A stretch of DNA of 53,755 nucleotides from Gammaproteobacteria bacterium (GCA_036381015.1 DASVDR010000038.1:1-53755); one strand, 5' to 3'; counted from the stretch's first letter, positions 16,676-27,706 are shown. Notes: generated by a model from the sequence alone, not told the origin. Made by a program: numbers and translations.

Positions 16676-18685
16676 GTGACGACGACGCAGGTACGAGCGA
16701 AGCGGGCCGCCCGGCTCTGCGCAGCCGCGCTGCTGCTCGTCGCCGCCGCGCCGCAAGCGGACGACCGCGCGCGCGGCGAGACGGTCTCCGGCGCGGATCC
16801 GTTCGCCGAAGGGCGGGCCCTGTTTCTCGATGCGCTTTCCCGGCTCGAGTCCGGCGCGGCCGAGACCGCCGACCCCGACGCGCTCCGAAGCTACCCGCTT
16901 TACCCGTATCTCGAGGCCGCCCGGATCGAGAAAGCGGCCGCAACCGCCTCCGGCGCGGACGCCGCGGTCGACGCGGCCGCCCGGGCCTTCCTCGCGGAGC
17001 ACGCCGGCGAGCCTGTCGCGAGCGGCGTGCGGCGTGCATGGCTCGAGAGCCTCGTGCGGCGCGAGCAATGGCGCGAGTTTCTCGACGAGGTGGATGTCGA
17101 CACGGCCGGCGACGTTCAGCGCTGCCGGGCGCTACGCGCCCGCATCGCGCTCGACGACCTCCGCGGCCTCGCGCCCGAGATCGTCGCCGTGTGGCTGACC
17201 GGACGGCGCCTGCCGAGCGAATGCGAGCCGGTGTTTCAGTGGCTCCGCGCCGAGGGTCCGCTGACCGACGAGCTGATCGAGCAGCGGGTACGGCTGCTTC
17301 TCGAGAACGGCCACGCGGCCTTCGCGCGCGTGATCGCGGCCCGCCTGCCGAGCGAGCGCGCGGCGCCGCTTTTGCTCTGGGCCGACCTGCTCGAGCGGCC
17401 CGTCGCCACGCTCGACGCGCTGCTCGACGCGCCCGCCCCCCTGCCCGAAGGCGCGCTCTACGCGGGATGGCAGCGCCTCGCACGCGATCGTCCGGCGGAG
17501 GCGCTCGAGCGCTACGGTTCCGTGCTCGAGGCCTTCGACCTCGATTCCGCCGAGGCGAGCCGTTTCACCCTCGCGCTCGCGCTCGGCCTCGCCTGGGATC
17601 GGCGCCCGGAAGCGCTCGATTTTTTCGCACGCGTGGCGCCGCCCGACATCGACGATTATGCGCTCGGGTGGCGCGCACGCGCGTCGATGTGGGCGGGCGA
17701 GTGGAGCCTCGCGGCCGATGCGATCGCGTCGATGTCCCCCGAAACGCGCAACGAGACCCGCTGGGTCTACTGGGCGGCGCGAGCCGCCGAGCGGCTCCGG
17801 GACGCGGGACGGGCGCGTGAGCTCTACCGGTCGATCCTCGGCCGGGACAACTACTACTCGGCGATGGCGGCGGCGCGCCTCGGCCGAGCCGCGAAGCCGG
17901 ATCAGAGAACGCTCGACGCCGACCGCTCGCGCATCCGCGCCCTCGCGGCGCAGCCGGCCTTCGTCCGCGCGCGCGAGCTGCTCCGAGTCCGCATGCCGAC
18001 CGAGGCGACGGCGGAGTGGCGCTTCGGCCTCGCCGCGATCGAGCCCGCCGACCGCAAGCAGGCGATTCATCTCGCCGCGAGCTGGGGCTGGCACGACGTC
18101 GCGATCGCGACCGCGACGTCACAAGGGGTGTTTTACGACTACTCGCTCCTCTACCCGAGGCCGTACGACGAGGCCGTGGCGGCGGCCGCGGCGCTGACGA
18201 AGCTCGAGCCGCCGCTGATCTACGGCGTGATTCGGCAGGAGAGCCTCTACCGGCGCGATGCGGCGTCAGCCGCCGGTGCGATCGGCCTCGCGCAGCTGCG
18301 CCCGGAGACCGCACGCCGCGCCGCCCGGCAGTGGAACCGGCCCGTGCCGAGCTACGCCGATTTGCTGGTCCCGAAGGTCAACGTCACGCTCGGCGCCGCG
18401 GAGCTCCGCACGCTGCTCGACGAATTCGACGACCAGTTGCCCGTGGCCCTTGCCGGCTACAACGCCGGGCCGGAAGCTGCACGGCGCTGGCTGCCTTCGG
18501 AGCCGCTCGACGCGGACGTGTGGATCGAGAACATCCCTTACAACGAGACGCGCGACTACGTGCAGCGCGTGCTGTGGCACAGCCTCGTGTTCGCGTGGCT
18601 GCAAAGCGGCGAGGCGCGGGACACGGGGCCGTGGCTCACCCAGGTCCGGCCGAGCGCGGAGCCGGAGCTGCACGCCGAGCGGTGA
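16676..18685 (+). CDS. slt: Soluble lytic murein transglycosylase
   Basis: 669 aa, close to Slt70 (645). Cleaves peptidoglycan glycan strands with 1,6-anhydro ring formation in the periplasm. Signal peptide AARLCAAALLLVAAAPQADD, a long alpha-helical ring domain (about 40-470), then the catalytic domain with the Glu motif GVIRQESLYRRDAASAAGAIG, LAQLRPETA and ALAGYNAGPEA. The GTG start at 16676 follows a strong AGGAG only 3-4 bases away; no better start is present. It is divergent from the GlyGly-CTERM gene with a TACACT -10-like box near 16634. It converges with the histidine kinase gene, 3 bases apart. Confidence 0.93.
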   Translation: MTTTQVRAKRAARLCAAALLLVAAAPQADDRARGETVSGADPFAEGRALFLDALSRLESGAAETADPDALRSYPLYPYLEAARIEKAAATASGADAAVDAAARAFLAEHAGEPVASGVRRAWLESLVRREQWREFLDEVDVDTAGDVQRCRALRARIALDDLRGLAPEIVAVWLTGRRLPSECEPVFQWLRAEGPLTDELIEQRVRLLLENGHAAFARVIAARLPSERAAPLLLWADLLERPVATLDALLDAPAPLPEGALYAGWQRLARDRPAEALERYGSVLEAFDLDSAEASRFTLALALGLAWDRRPEALDFFARVAPPDIDDYALGWRARASMWAGEWSLAADAIASMSPETRNETRWVYWAARAAERLRDAGRARELYRSILGRDNYYSAMAAARLGRAAKPDQRTLDADRSRIRALAAQPAFVRARELLRVRMPTEATAEWRFGLAAIEPADRKQAIHLAASWGWHDVAIATATSQGVFYDYSLLYPRPYDEAVAAAAALTKLEPPLIYGVIRQESLYRRDAASAAGAIGLAQLRPETARRAARQWNRPVPSYADLLVPKVNVTLGAAELRTLLDEFDDQLPVALAGYNAGPEAARRWLPSEPLDADVWIENIPYNETRDYVQRVLWHSLVFAWLQSGEARDTGPWLTQVRPSAEPELHAER

Positions 18686-18688
18686 AGG

Positions 18689-20167
18689 TCAGGCGGGGCC
18701 CGGTCCGCGCGGCGTCGCAGCGCGTCCCGCGGCGGCCTCGTTCGCGGCCTCCGCACGAGGGAACGGGCAGAAGCAGGAGATGATCGCGCCGCGGCCGGGA
18801 CGATTCTCGGCCTTCAGCTCTCCGCCGACGGCGCGCGCCCGATAGCGCATGATGTGCATGCCCATCCCGCCCGCCGGGGACTTGGTCCCGTGGAAGCCCG
18901 TGCCGTTGTCCTCGATCGTCATCGTCACGCCGCCGGGCTCCAGCCGGCAGCTCAGATCGACCTCGCTGGCCCGCCCGTGCCGCACGGCATTCGTGACCGC
19001 CTCCTGGGCGATCCGGTAGAGGTTGTTCGCACACTCCTCGCTCAATCGATCCGTGCGCGCGGCGGCCCGGACTCGGCAGGTGATGCCGAAGTAGGCCTCG
19101 GAGCGCTTCGCGAGCTGCTGGAGCACCTGATCCAGCGTCAGCCCCGGCTCGCGATGCACGGGGCTCAGCCCGCGGGCGAGCTCGGAGGTTTGCGCAATGG
19201 CCTGATTGATGAGCTCCACCGCGTGGTGAAGCGTTTTGCCTTCGGCGCTCGCGTCCGCCGGCAGCTTCTTGCGGAGCGGCTCGAGCATCAGCTTCACGCC
19301 GGTCAGCAGCTGACCGAGGCCGTCATGCAGATCGTGGCCGATGTGATTGCGCTCGCGCTCCACGCTGCTCACGATCTCGCGCTCGAGGTGAAGCCGGTCC
19401 GTGACGTCGGTGATCGTGATCATCACCTCGTCCTCGCCGCTGCGTACGAACCGTGCCTCCACGTCCCGCCGCTGGCCGTCCACGGTCCGCGTGAATTCCC
19501 AGGTGTGCACGCCCTCCGTCTCGAGCGCCTTGAGGCGGTAACGCTCGTGCATCCGCGCGAACTCGCGATCGAAGATCTCGTCGACGCGCTTGCCGATGAA
19601 GTGCTCGGCTCGAAAGCCGAGAAGGCGCGTGACCTTCTCGGGCACGTGGGCGTCGAGATAGACGCCGTCGCGGGTGACGCGTACGAGCATGTCCGGATGG
19701 GCCTGCATCAGCGCGCGAAAACGCGCCTCGGACGTGCGCAGCGCCTGCTCCGCGTAATGCCGCTCGGTGATGTCCTGCGTGTGATGCACGACGTGGTCCG
19801 GACCGATCGGCATCACCGTCATGTTGAGCCTGCGCACGACTCCGGAGCGATAGCGATACTCGAACTCGCCGTGCTCGACCCTGCCGTTCTGCACGCAGCG
19901 GTGCAGGAAGCCGACGAAATCGTACTGGTCGCCTTGCAGCGCGGCGGCGCTGCACCCGATCGCGAATTCGTGCGCGATGGTGCGCACGCGCTCCGTGGCC
20001 GCGCGGTTGCAGGCAATGAGCCGAAAGTCGCTGCCGACGCGACGCCAGATGTAGGCCGGACCGGGGAGGTTCTCGAAATGCGCGCGGAACAGGCTTTCGT
20101 CCGGACCTCCGGCGAGCAGCCCTTCGATGTCGCCCCGCGGCGCCGGATCTATCCGTTCAGCGCCCAC
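18689..20167 (-). CDS. PAS-domain sensor histidine kinase (NarX/DegS type)
   Basis: 492 aa, no TM segment, so cytosolic. Two PAS domains (about 25-140 and 143-265, each ending in a DITER/DVTDR-type junction), then a HisKA_3 dimerisation domain with ERERNHIGHDLHDGLGQLL (phospho-His in GHDLHDG) and an HATPase with AQEAVTNAVRHG, IEDNGTGF and GMGMHIMRYRA. This class normally pairs with NarL/LuxR regulators; none is adjacent, so it is an orphan here. The GTG start at 20165-20167 overlaps the end of the MATE gene by 11 bases, implying translational coupling. The 3' end abuts slt. Confidence 0.88.
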   Translation of the reverse strand: MGAERIDPAPRGDIEGLLAGGPDESLFRAHFENLPGPAYIWRRVGSDFRLIACNRAATERVRTIAHEFAIGCSAAALQGDQYDFVGFLHRCVQNGRVEHGEFEYRYRSGVVRRLNMTVMPIGPDHVVHHTQDITERHYAEQALRTSEARFRALMQAHPDMLVRVTRDGVYLDAHVPEKVTRLLGFRAEHFIGKRVDEIFDREFARMHERYRLKALETEGVHTWEFTRTVDGQRRDVEARFVRSGEDEVMITITDVTDRLHLEREIVSSVERERNHIGHDLHDGLGQLLTGVKLMLEPLRKKLPADASAEGKTLHHAVELINQAIAQTSELARGLSPVHREPGLTLDQVLQQLAKRSEAYFGITCRVRAAARTDRLSEECANNLYRIAQEAVTNAVRHGRASEVDLSCRLEPGGVTMTIEDNGTGFHGTKSPAGGMGMHIMRYRARAVGGELKAENRPGRGAIISCFCPFPRAEAANEAAAGRAATPRGPGPA

Positions 20168-21602
20168 GTTTCACCGTTCGCGATGCATCCGTTGGAAGCT
20201 TACCGGACACGGGAGCGGAAATCGATCGGCCGGCAGCGCTTGCCGGCGGCTCCATCGTCGCCGCGGGCGCCGCTCGAGCCGGCACGGAGCGCACGAGCCG
20301 CGGGTAGTAAAACAGCAGCGAGCCGAAGCGCGCGACATAGTGCACGTAAAACGCGGCCCAGAGGCCGTGATTACCGTAGGGACGAAGCAGCCACCAGGCC
20401 GCGAAAAATATAGAGAGCGAAACCAGCATTGCGTTGCGCATGTCGGCGGTGCGTGTCGCGCCGATGAAAATCCCGTCGAGCTGAAAGGCCCACACGCCGA
20501 GGAGGGGCGCGGCCGCGGCCCAGGCCATGTGTGCGCGTGCGGCGGCACGCGCCTCGGGGTCGACGGTCAGCAGGTCGATGATGCCCGGACCCGAGATCGC
20601 AAGGGCCAGCGAGGCGCACACCGCGACTCCGGCGGCCCAAAGCGTCGTCATCCGCGCGGCGGCAACCAGGCCGGCCCGATGCGCGGCGCCGACGGCGCGT
20701 CCGACCAACGCTTCAGCGGCGAACGCGAGGCCGTCGAGAAAGAAGGCCGCGCCGGAGACGAAATGCAGCAGCACGGCGTTGGCGGCGAGAATCACGTCGC
20801 CCTGCTTCGCGCCCTGCGCGTTGAACCAGACGAACACGACGAGGAGCGCGAGGGTGCGGATCATGATGTCGGCATTGACGGCGAACGCCCGCTTCAAGGC
20901 GGCCGGGCGCAGCATCCGCTCGAACGACCAGCGGCCGCCGAGCGTCTTGGCGAATCGCCACGCGATCGCCCCGCCGACCGCGGCGGCCGTGATCTCGGCA
21001 AGCACCGTGCCGAGCGCGACGCCGCGCACGTCCCATCCGAAACCGAGCACGAACAACGCGTCGAGCGCGATGTTCGCGAGGTTCAGCACGAGCTGCAGCA
21101 CGAGCCCCACGTCGGTGCGGCCGAGCCCGATGAACCAGCCGAGGAGCGCATAGTTCGCGAGCGTCGCCGGCGCCGCCCAGATGCGAATGTCGAAGTAGGC
21201 GCGGGCGAGCGACTCCACATGCGCGCTGCCCTCGAGGAACGCGAAGGCGATCTCGCGGATCGGCCATTGGAGCGCGACGAGCGCGGCCCCGAGCGCGACG
21301 GCCGCGGCGAGCGCGCGCCCGAGACCCGCGCGGATCTCGTTCTCGTCGCGCGCGCCGAGCGCCTGGGCGGTCATCCCGGTCGTGCCCATCCTGAGGAAGC
21401 TGAACGCCCAGAACACGAAGTCGAACACGAGCGCACCGATCGCGACCGCGCCGATGTAGGCGGGATCGGGAATGCGCCCGACGACGGCGGTGTCGACCAC
21501 GCCGATCAGCGGCGTGGACACGTTGGAGAGCATGACCGGCAGCGCGATCGCGAGGATCGCGCGGTGAGTCAGCGGGGTGCGCCGCGCTTCGTCGGATGGC
21601 AT
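20157..21602 (-). CDS. MATE-family efflux transporter (DinF-like)
   Basis: 481 aa with about 12 TM helices. The MATE pattern starts TPLTHRAILAIALPVMLSNVSTPLIGVVDT and contains LRMGTTGMTAQALGA and LLGWFIGLGRTD, as in the DinF branch. MATE proteins export cationic drugs or metabolites using proton or sodium gradients. The start at MPSDEARR (ATG at 21600-21602) is preferred to an upstream TTG. Its stop overlaps the sensor kinase start, so kinase and exporter form a two-gene unit; regulation of the exporter by the kinase is possible but not shown. Confidence 0.88.
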   Translation of the reverse strand: MPSDEARRTPLTHRAILAIALPVMLSNVSTPLIGVVDTAVVGRIPDPAYIGAVAIGALVFDFVFWAFSFLRMGTTGMTAQALGARDENEIRAGLGRALAAAVALGAALVALQWPIREIAFAFLEGSAHVESLARAYFDIRIWAAPATLANYALLGWFIGLGRTDVGLVLQLVLNLANIALDALFVLGFGWDVRGVALGTVLAEITAAAVGGAIAWRFAKTLGGRWSFERMLRPAALKRAFAVNADIMIRTLALLVVFVWFNAQGAKQGDVILAANAVLLHFVSGAAFFLDGLAFAAEALVGRAVGAAHRAGLVAAARMTTLWAAGVAVCASLALAISGPGIIDLLTVDPEARAAARAHMAWAAAAPLLGVWAFQLDGIFIGATRTADMRNAMLVSLSIFFAAWWLLRPYGNHGLWAAFYVHYVARFGSLLFYYPRLVRSVPARAAPAATMEPPASAAGRSISAPVSGKLPTDASRTVKRGR

Positions 21603-21757
21603 CGGCCGATCGCTTCGGGTGAGCGCCTCGGTGCCGCTCCTTCGAGCCGGAAGCGAGGCGAGCGGCAAGTGTACCGGATCGGCCTGCGGCGGTCCGGCGC
21701 CCGCCGGCGGGCAACGCGAGTCGCGAACACCGCACGCCGCAGCTACTCTATCGAAGC

Positions 21758-22911
21758 ATGGAGCGCAGCACCGATCGCATTCTCACGACACACGTCGGCA
21801 GCCTGCCGCGGGATGCCGCATTGCTGGAGCTCTTGCTACGAAAGGAGCAAGGCGAGCCGTACGACGCCGAAGCGCTCGAAGCGGCCGTGGCGCGCGCGGT
21901 CGACGACGTCGTGAGGCGACAGGTCGAGATCGGCATCGACGTCGTGAGCGACGGCGAAGCCGGCAAGATCGGCTACGCGACCTACGTGAAGGACAGGCTT
22001 TCCGGATTCGAAGGCCACCACCCCCGCCCGCCGCACCTCGACCTCGCGCCGCACCCGCGGTTCCGCGAGGCGATGGCACGGATGATCGGGCCGCAGAAGT
22101 TCAAGCGCTCGGCCTGCGTGGGGCCGATCGAGGTCGTCGACCGGGAAGCGCTTCGGCGCGACCTCGCGAACCTCCGCGCCGCGGCGAACCGTCACGGCGC
22201 GCGCGAAGCCTTCATGAACGCCGCTTCGCCGGGCGTGATCTCGGCGTTCCAGCAGAACCGCTACTACCCGAGCCACGAGGCGTACGTCGAGGCCATCGCC
22301 GCCGCGATGCGCGAGGAGTACGAGACGATCGTCGCCGCCGGATTCGTGCTTCAGCTCGATTGCCCGGATATCGCGATGGCCCGGCACACGGGCTTTCAGG
22401 AGCTCACGGAAGCCGAGTTCCTGAAGCGCGCGGAGCACCAGGTCGAGGCGCTGAACTGGGCGGTCGCGGGCATTCCGGCGGAGTCGATGCGAATGCACAT
22501 CTGCTGGGGCAACTACGAAGGCCCGCACGATCACGACATTCCGCTCGAGAGAATCCTCGGGATCGTCCTGAAGGCGAAGCCCGCCGCCATCCTCTTCGAG
22601 GCCGCGAATCCTCGCCACCGGCACGAATGGACCGTGTGGCGCGACGCCCGCATCCCGGAGGACAAAGTGCTGATCCCGGGCTGCATCATGTCGACGACGA
22701 ACTACGTCGAGCACCCGAAGCTCGTCGCGCAGCAACTCGTGCAGTACGCGGGGATCGTCGGCCGCGACCGCGTGATCGCCGGCACGGACTGCGGCTTCGG
22801 CACGTTCGCGGGCACTTCGCGCGTGGATCCCGACATCGCGTTCAAGAAGCTGCGGTCCCTGGTCGAAGGCGCCGACCTCGCGTCGCGGGAGCTCTGGCGT
22901 ACACTGGCGTC

Positions 22912-22915
<4 letters not shown>
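21758..22915 (+). CDS. Cobalamin-independent methionine synthase-like protein (MetE C-terminal type)
   Basis: 385 aa, a UROD/MetE-like TIM barrel corresponding to the catalytic C-terminal half of MetE. The start MERSTDRILTTHVGSLPRD is typical of the family. Zinc-ligand motifs are visible: MHICWGN (HxC), Glu in FEAANP, and GTDCGFGT (Cys). Proteins of this short type lack the N-terminal folate-binding half and may transfer methyl groups in other thiol metabolism; the methyl donor here is unknown. TGA overlaps the ATG of the M20 peptidase, so the two are an operon. Confidence 0.85.
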
Positions 22916-24345
<1,430 letters not shown>

Positions 24346-24424
24346 CGCGGCGCCCCGGAGCAGGTGTAGACCATGTCTCCGGAATAAACTGTTAGCTAAG
24401 TCCGTGGAATGGACCCGGCGGGCG

Positions 24425-24472
24425 TTGGTGCTGGCGGACGGATTCGAACCGCCGACCGGCTGATTACAAATC
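24425..24472. repeat. attL: 48-bp copy of the tRNA-Thr 3' half
   Basis: Identical to 36933-36980. It contains the T-arm, variable loop and part of the anticodon arm of tRNA-Thr(UGU) on the minus strand, including CCA. Identity stops abruptly at 24473 (G versus A) and at 24424. This is the displaced original tRNA end left by integration; it cannot make a tRNA. Confidence 0.95.
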
Positions 24473-24582
24473 GTTCAAGGCGTCCCGTACCTAACCCGAC
24501 CAACCCATTTATACCTGCCAAGTGCTCGCCATTATAGCGTTTTTTGTCTGACTTAGCCATACCTACCCGTATGTAGTAAGCT

Positions 24583-24609
24583 CCGTTTGTCTGACTCATG
24601 CCGGACTCA
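24583..24609 (+). repeat. 27-bp terminal repeat, left copy
   Basis: Matches 36860-36886 at 26 of 27 positions (core GTTTGTCTGACT then ATGCCGGACTCA). A shorter third match, TTTGTCTGACTTA, is at 24543-24555. Placement at both ends beside the att sites suggests integrase or excisionase arm-binding sites. It lies just upstream of the integrase ATG and so may also autoregulate it. Confidence 0.7.
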
Positions 24610-24616
24610 AACGGAC

Positions 24617-25777
24617 ATGCCTCGAACGACCAAACTGACGAAGGGCCGCATTCAGCGGTTGACCTACGACCCGAACGGGCCTTCGAAGCAGATCGCAGGC
24701 GACGGACAGCTTCCCGGCTTCGGGGTCCGCGTCTATCGCACCGGCCGGAAGTCCTACGTGCTTCGCTACGGCCCGCGCGGCAAAGAACGGCTGATGGTGC
24801 TCGGGCCAGCGACGACCGGCGAGGACGTGGACGCGATGCGCGAGCACGCACAAGCGCTGCTCCGCAAGATGCGCACGGAGGGCGCGGACCCGCTTACGGA
24901 GAAGAGGAAGGCTGACTCCGGGACCGTCGCCGCAATCGTGACCGAGTACATCAACGCGAAGGGCGGCGACTGGTCGGAGAAGGAAGTGAAGCACGCCAAG
25001 CGCCGGCGCGACGTGAACATGCGGCCGATCGCGACGACCCGGCTCGAAAACCTCCGCCGACGCGACGTGCGCAAGATGCATCAGGCCATCGCCGCGAAGT
25101 ACGAGGCGAATCGAACCCTGGCACTGCTCCGGGCCGCAATCAATCACGCGCTCTCTGATGGCGGCTGGCGGGCGTCCGAGCTTGCCGAGGGCGAGAATCC
25201 GGCTACCCGGATCGAGATGCACCCGGAGAAGCACCGGCGCGAGTGGATACGGCCAGACGAGCTCCCGAGGCTGCTCGAGGCCATCGACGCCGAGGACGAT
25301 CCGTGGATGCGCGCATTCTTCCGGATGCTGCTCTACACCGGCGCTCGCAAGTCAGAGCTTGCGAACCTCGAATGGTCGAACGTCGACTTGAAGGGCGGGA
25401 CGATCACGTTCCGCGACACGAAGAACGACGAGGATCACGTCGTCCCGCTTCCGCCCGAGGCCGTGAAGCTGCTCAAAGCAACGCCCCGCACGATCGGCAA
25501 CCCCTACGTCTTCTGCGGACACGTGAAGGGCCGGCCGATCGTGAATCCCTACAAGCCCTGGAAGCGCATTCTCGCGCGGGCCGGCATCGAGCGCCGGATC
25601 ACCATCCACGACGTCCGCCGCACGGTAGGCAGCCTCCTCGCGACGCAGGGGTACTCGACGCAGCAAATCGGCAAGCTGCTCAATCACAAGTCCGCGATCA
25701 CGGCGAAGGTGTACGCCGAGATTGCGGACCGCGCGAAGCGTGACATGGTGGACGCCATGGCGAGGCTGCTCGGGTGA
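24617..25777 (+). CDS. int: Tyrosine recombinase (phage/island integrase)
   Basis: 386 aa. N-terminal DUF4102-like arm-binding region (MPRTTKLTKGRIQRL, LPGFGVRVYRTGRKSY), core-binding domain (about 100-195), catalytic domain with the full set: R244 (TGARKSE), K269 region, H331 and R334 (IHDVRRT), H357 (LLNHKS) and nucleophile Y366 (AKVYAEIA). Catalyses site-specific integration and excision at the tRNA-Thr site 145 bases to its left. The ATG at 24617 is chosen over an upstream TTG inside the 27-bp repeat. GTGA overlap with the next gene. All catalytic residues are intact, so it should be active. Confidence 0.95.
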   Translation: MPRTTKLTKGRIQRLTYDPNGPSKQIAGDGQLPGFGVRVYRTGRKSYVLRYGPRGKERLMVLGPATTGEDVDAMREHAQALLRKMRTEGADPLTEKRKADSGTVAAIVTEYINAKGGDWSEKEVKHAKRRRDVNMRPIATTRLENLRRRDVRKMHQAIAAKYEANRTLALLRAAINHALSDGGWRASELAEGENPATRIEMHPEKHRREWIRPDELPRLLEAIDAEDDPWMRAFFRMLLYTGARKSELANLEWSNVDLKGGTITFRDTKNDEDHVVPLPPEAVKLLKATPRTIGNPYVFCGHVKGRPIVNPYKPWKRILARAGIERRITIHDVRRTVGSLLATQGYSTQQIGKLLNHKSAITAKVYAEIADRAKRDMVDAMARLLG

Positions 25778-26493
25778 AGGTCCGGCGCCGTCCGTATGGC
25801 CTGTTCGTGCTCGAACGCCGGACTTACGAGACGGCGGACGAAATCGCGGAGTTTATGCGTGGGCTGTCTGGTCGGATCGAGGCGTATATCGCCGAGGCGG
25901 AGCACGTCGCACGCGAAATTCTGGCCAGGGCCGGCATAAACCCGGATGCACTCTATGACTACGTCGAAGCGCGGCAGGATGGGGCGCTGTCGCTCGAGCA
26001 GGTCATGGCGCTACCGAAGGTCACGCGGACATTGGAAGAGGCGCTTGCGGTCGCGAAGGATGGCCGACCATATCGGGCCGGCGTGCGCTATACGATGATC
26101 GACCGCGCCGCCTTGCCCGCCGAAATCGACGAAGCTCTGCATATCGTGCTCGACGTTCCGACAATGCGCGCGTACCTCGCCGACGCGAAGACCTATGCTG
26201 CCGTCAAGGACGCGATCGTGTTCGCGACGCGTGTCGAACACTTCAACGCGAACCTGGCGTGGGAGAAGCCGGTACGGACCGGCGCGAAGATTCGTAACGC
26301 CGCGGCCAACGGGAACCGACAGCGCGGCGCCGCAACACAGAAGCTCGCCGCCGAGGTCTGGCAACCGCGCTGCAACGAGCTCGCCGCGAAGAATCCGCGA
26401 ATGACATGGACCGCGATCGCTCAGAAGGTCGCGGCCGAGAACGGCGTCAATCGGTCGACCATCCAACGGCACTGCGCGAACCCGAAAAAATAG
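25774..26493 (+). CDS. Island protein of unknown function with C-terminal helix-turn-helix-like segment
   Basis: 239 aa, not recognised. The middle is helical (EEALAVAKDGRPYRAGVR, PTMRAYLADAKTYAAVKDAI). The last about 30 residues (MTWTAIAQKVAAENGVNRSTI) resemble a helix-turn-helix of the kind found in island regulators. The GTG start overlaps the integrase stop (GTGA), so it is co-translated with int. A role in integration control is possible; there is no direct evidence. Confidence 0.7.
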   Translation: MKVRRRPYGLFVLERRTYETADEIAEFMRGLSGRIEAYIAEAEHVAREILARAGINPDALYDYVEARQDGALSLEQVMALPKVTRTLEEALAVAKDGRPYRAGVRYTMIDRAALPAEIDEALHIVLDVPTMRAYLADAKTYAAVKDAIVFATRVEHFNANLAWEKPVRTGAKIRNAAANGNRQRGAATQKLAAEVWQPRCNELAAKNPRMTWTAIAQKVAAENGVNRSTIQRHCANPKK

Positions 26494-26561
26494 TCGTGCA
26501 TTCGCGGCGATTGCGCCGCCGCCCTCGTGGTGTGATCCCCGTCACTGAGACGGAGGTAGCC

Positions 26562-26774
26562 ATGCACGACATCCCCGACATCACCCAAACCGATCCTCTG
26601 CTGCGTCAGGAGGCCGTCGCCGAGTACATCGACGTCTCGATGGCGACGCTCGAGAAGTGGCGTAAGACCGGTCGCGGTCCCGCTCATATCCGCGTCGGGC
26701 GGCTCGTCCGCTACCGGCAGTCGGACCTCGATCGCTGGCTGAGACAACAGACGGTGGGCGGCGAGGCGGCGTGA
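26562..26774 (+). CDS. AlpA/MerR-type helix-turn-helix protein (excisionase-like)
   Basis: 70 aa. LLRQEAVAEYIDVSMATLEKWRKTG is the winged HTH_17/AlpA motif and GPAHIRVGRLVRYRQSDLDRWL its wing, as in phage AlpA regulators and excisionases. A strong GGAGG at 26552-26556 precedes the ATG. In P4-like and satellite elements such proteins activate excision or int expression. It is the most likely recombination-directionality factor or master regulator here, alongside the second HTH protein at 28732. Confidence 0.85.
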   Translation: MHDIPDITQTDPLLRQEAVAEYIDVSMATLEKWRKTGRGPAHIRVGRLVRYRQSDLDRWLRQQTVGGEAA

Positions 26775-27121
26775 TGAGCGACCCGAGACTTCGCCCCGGC
26801 TCCCGGGCCTGCCGCTGTAGCGTCTGCGGCGAGTATTTCGGCGGTGAACGGGCCTTCGACGAGCACAGGGTAGGCCCCATGTCCGATCGCCGCTCTCGAC
26901 TCGTCGGGCTACTGGCGGCGACGCGGGCCAGCCTCGGAGGCCGCCTGATGAAGCGCGCGGGCCAGAAAGCGCAAAGCCGGCGTGGCGGCCGGCTTCGCGA
27001 TGGGACAAAGGATGCTGTCGGGCAACAGCGCGGACATTCTACCAGCTTCGCGCTCAGCTCGACCAGCTACGGCCGCATCCTCGCGGCCGGAGGCGAGCGC
27101 GATGCGGGCCACCCACGATAA
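26774..27121 (+). CDS. Small protein with zinc-finger-like CxxC...H motif
   Basis: 115 aa. The start contains CRCSVCGEYFGGERAFDEHRVG, a single C2H2-like finger seen in phage early proteins; the rest is basic and low in complexity. The start codon overlaps the previous stop (TGATG) and the end overlaps the next gene by 20 bases. Translation through the basic C-terminal half is uncertain. Function unknown; nucleic-acid binding is inferred. Confidence 0.55.
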   Translation: MSDPRLRPGSRACRCSVCGEYFGGERAFDEHRVGPMSDRRSRLVGLLAATRASLGGRLMKRAGQKAQSRRGGRLRDGTKDAVGQQRGHSTSFALSSTSYGRILAAGGERDAGHPR

Positions 27122-27548
27122 CGTCGTCGCTCTCCCGCGGCGCCTCCCGCGATATGGCGAGGCGAGAGTCGAGCCCGGCGAATATGTCGCGAGGCTCGCG
27201 GGTTGCGAGACGTGGGCGCGCTGTCACGGATGGACGCCGCGCTGCGTCCTCGTTTGGACGATCACCGACGCCGAGGCCTTCGGCGTTCACGTTCCCGGCT
27301 ATTACCGCGTGGTGAAGTTGCAAGGCGGTCCGCGCCGCAACGGCCGGTTTGTGATCGGCTCGAGATCGCGGCTGTATCGCGATCTCGCGCGGATGCTGAA
27401 CCGCCGGCCGCCGACCGACCGCATCCCGCTCGAGGAGGTCACCGGCCTGTACTCGATCGTGGTGCGTGACGTGACGACCGACCGCGATTCGCATCCGATC
27501 GGAGCCGCCGCCTATTCCGTCGTGGATTGGGTGAGGGGACCGGCATGA
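27102..27548 (+). CDS. Island protein of unknown function (148 aa)
   Basis: Well-formed coding sequence with a strong GGAGG at 27089-27093 and ATG at 27102. Features are a paired Cys segment (LAGCETWARCHGW) and a compact central region (CVLVWTITDAEAFGVHVPGYY, FVIGSRSRLYRDLARML). Similar-looking small proteins occur in phage early and island modules, but I cannot name a family. It is the last gene of the int-linked cluster before a hairpin at 27707-27737. Confidence 0.65.
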   Translation: MRATHDNVVALPRRLPRYGEARVEPGEYVARLAGCETWARCHGWTPRCVLVWTITDAEAFGVHVPGYYRVVKLQGGPRRNGRFVIGSRSRLYRDLARMLNRRPPTDRIPLEEVTGLYSIVVRDVTTDRDSHPIGAAAYSVVDWVRGPA

Positions 27549-27706
27549 AGTCTCCCCAGTCCCGTTCCCGTACCCCTACCCGGTTCTCATCCGCTGAAGG
27601 CCGCATGGACAAAGGCTTTCAGGGCGGGCGGTGCCGGAAAAGTGCACGCCGATTTCACGAGTCTGGGCGATGGTGCCGCCCTGACATTCCAACCGACCGC
27701 ACCAAC

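Noticed and set aside
24425-24472. A second tRNA-Thr gene at the left end of the element
   Set aside because: Only the 3' half matches; there is no D-arm or 5' acceptor strand, so it is the attL remnant.
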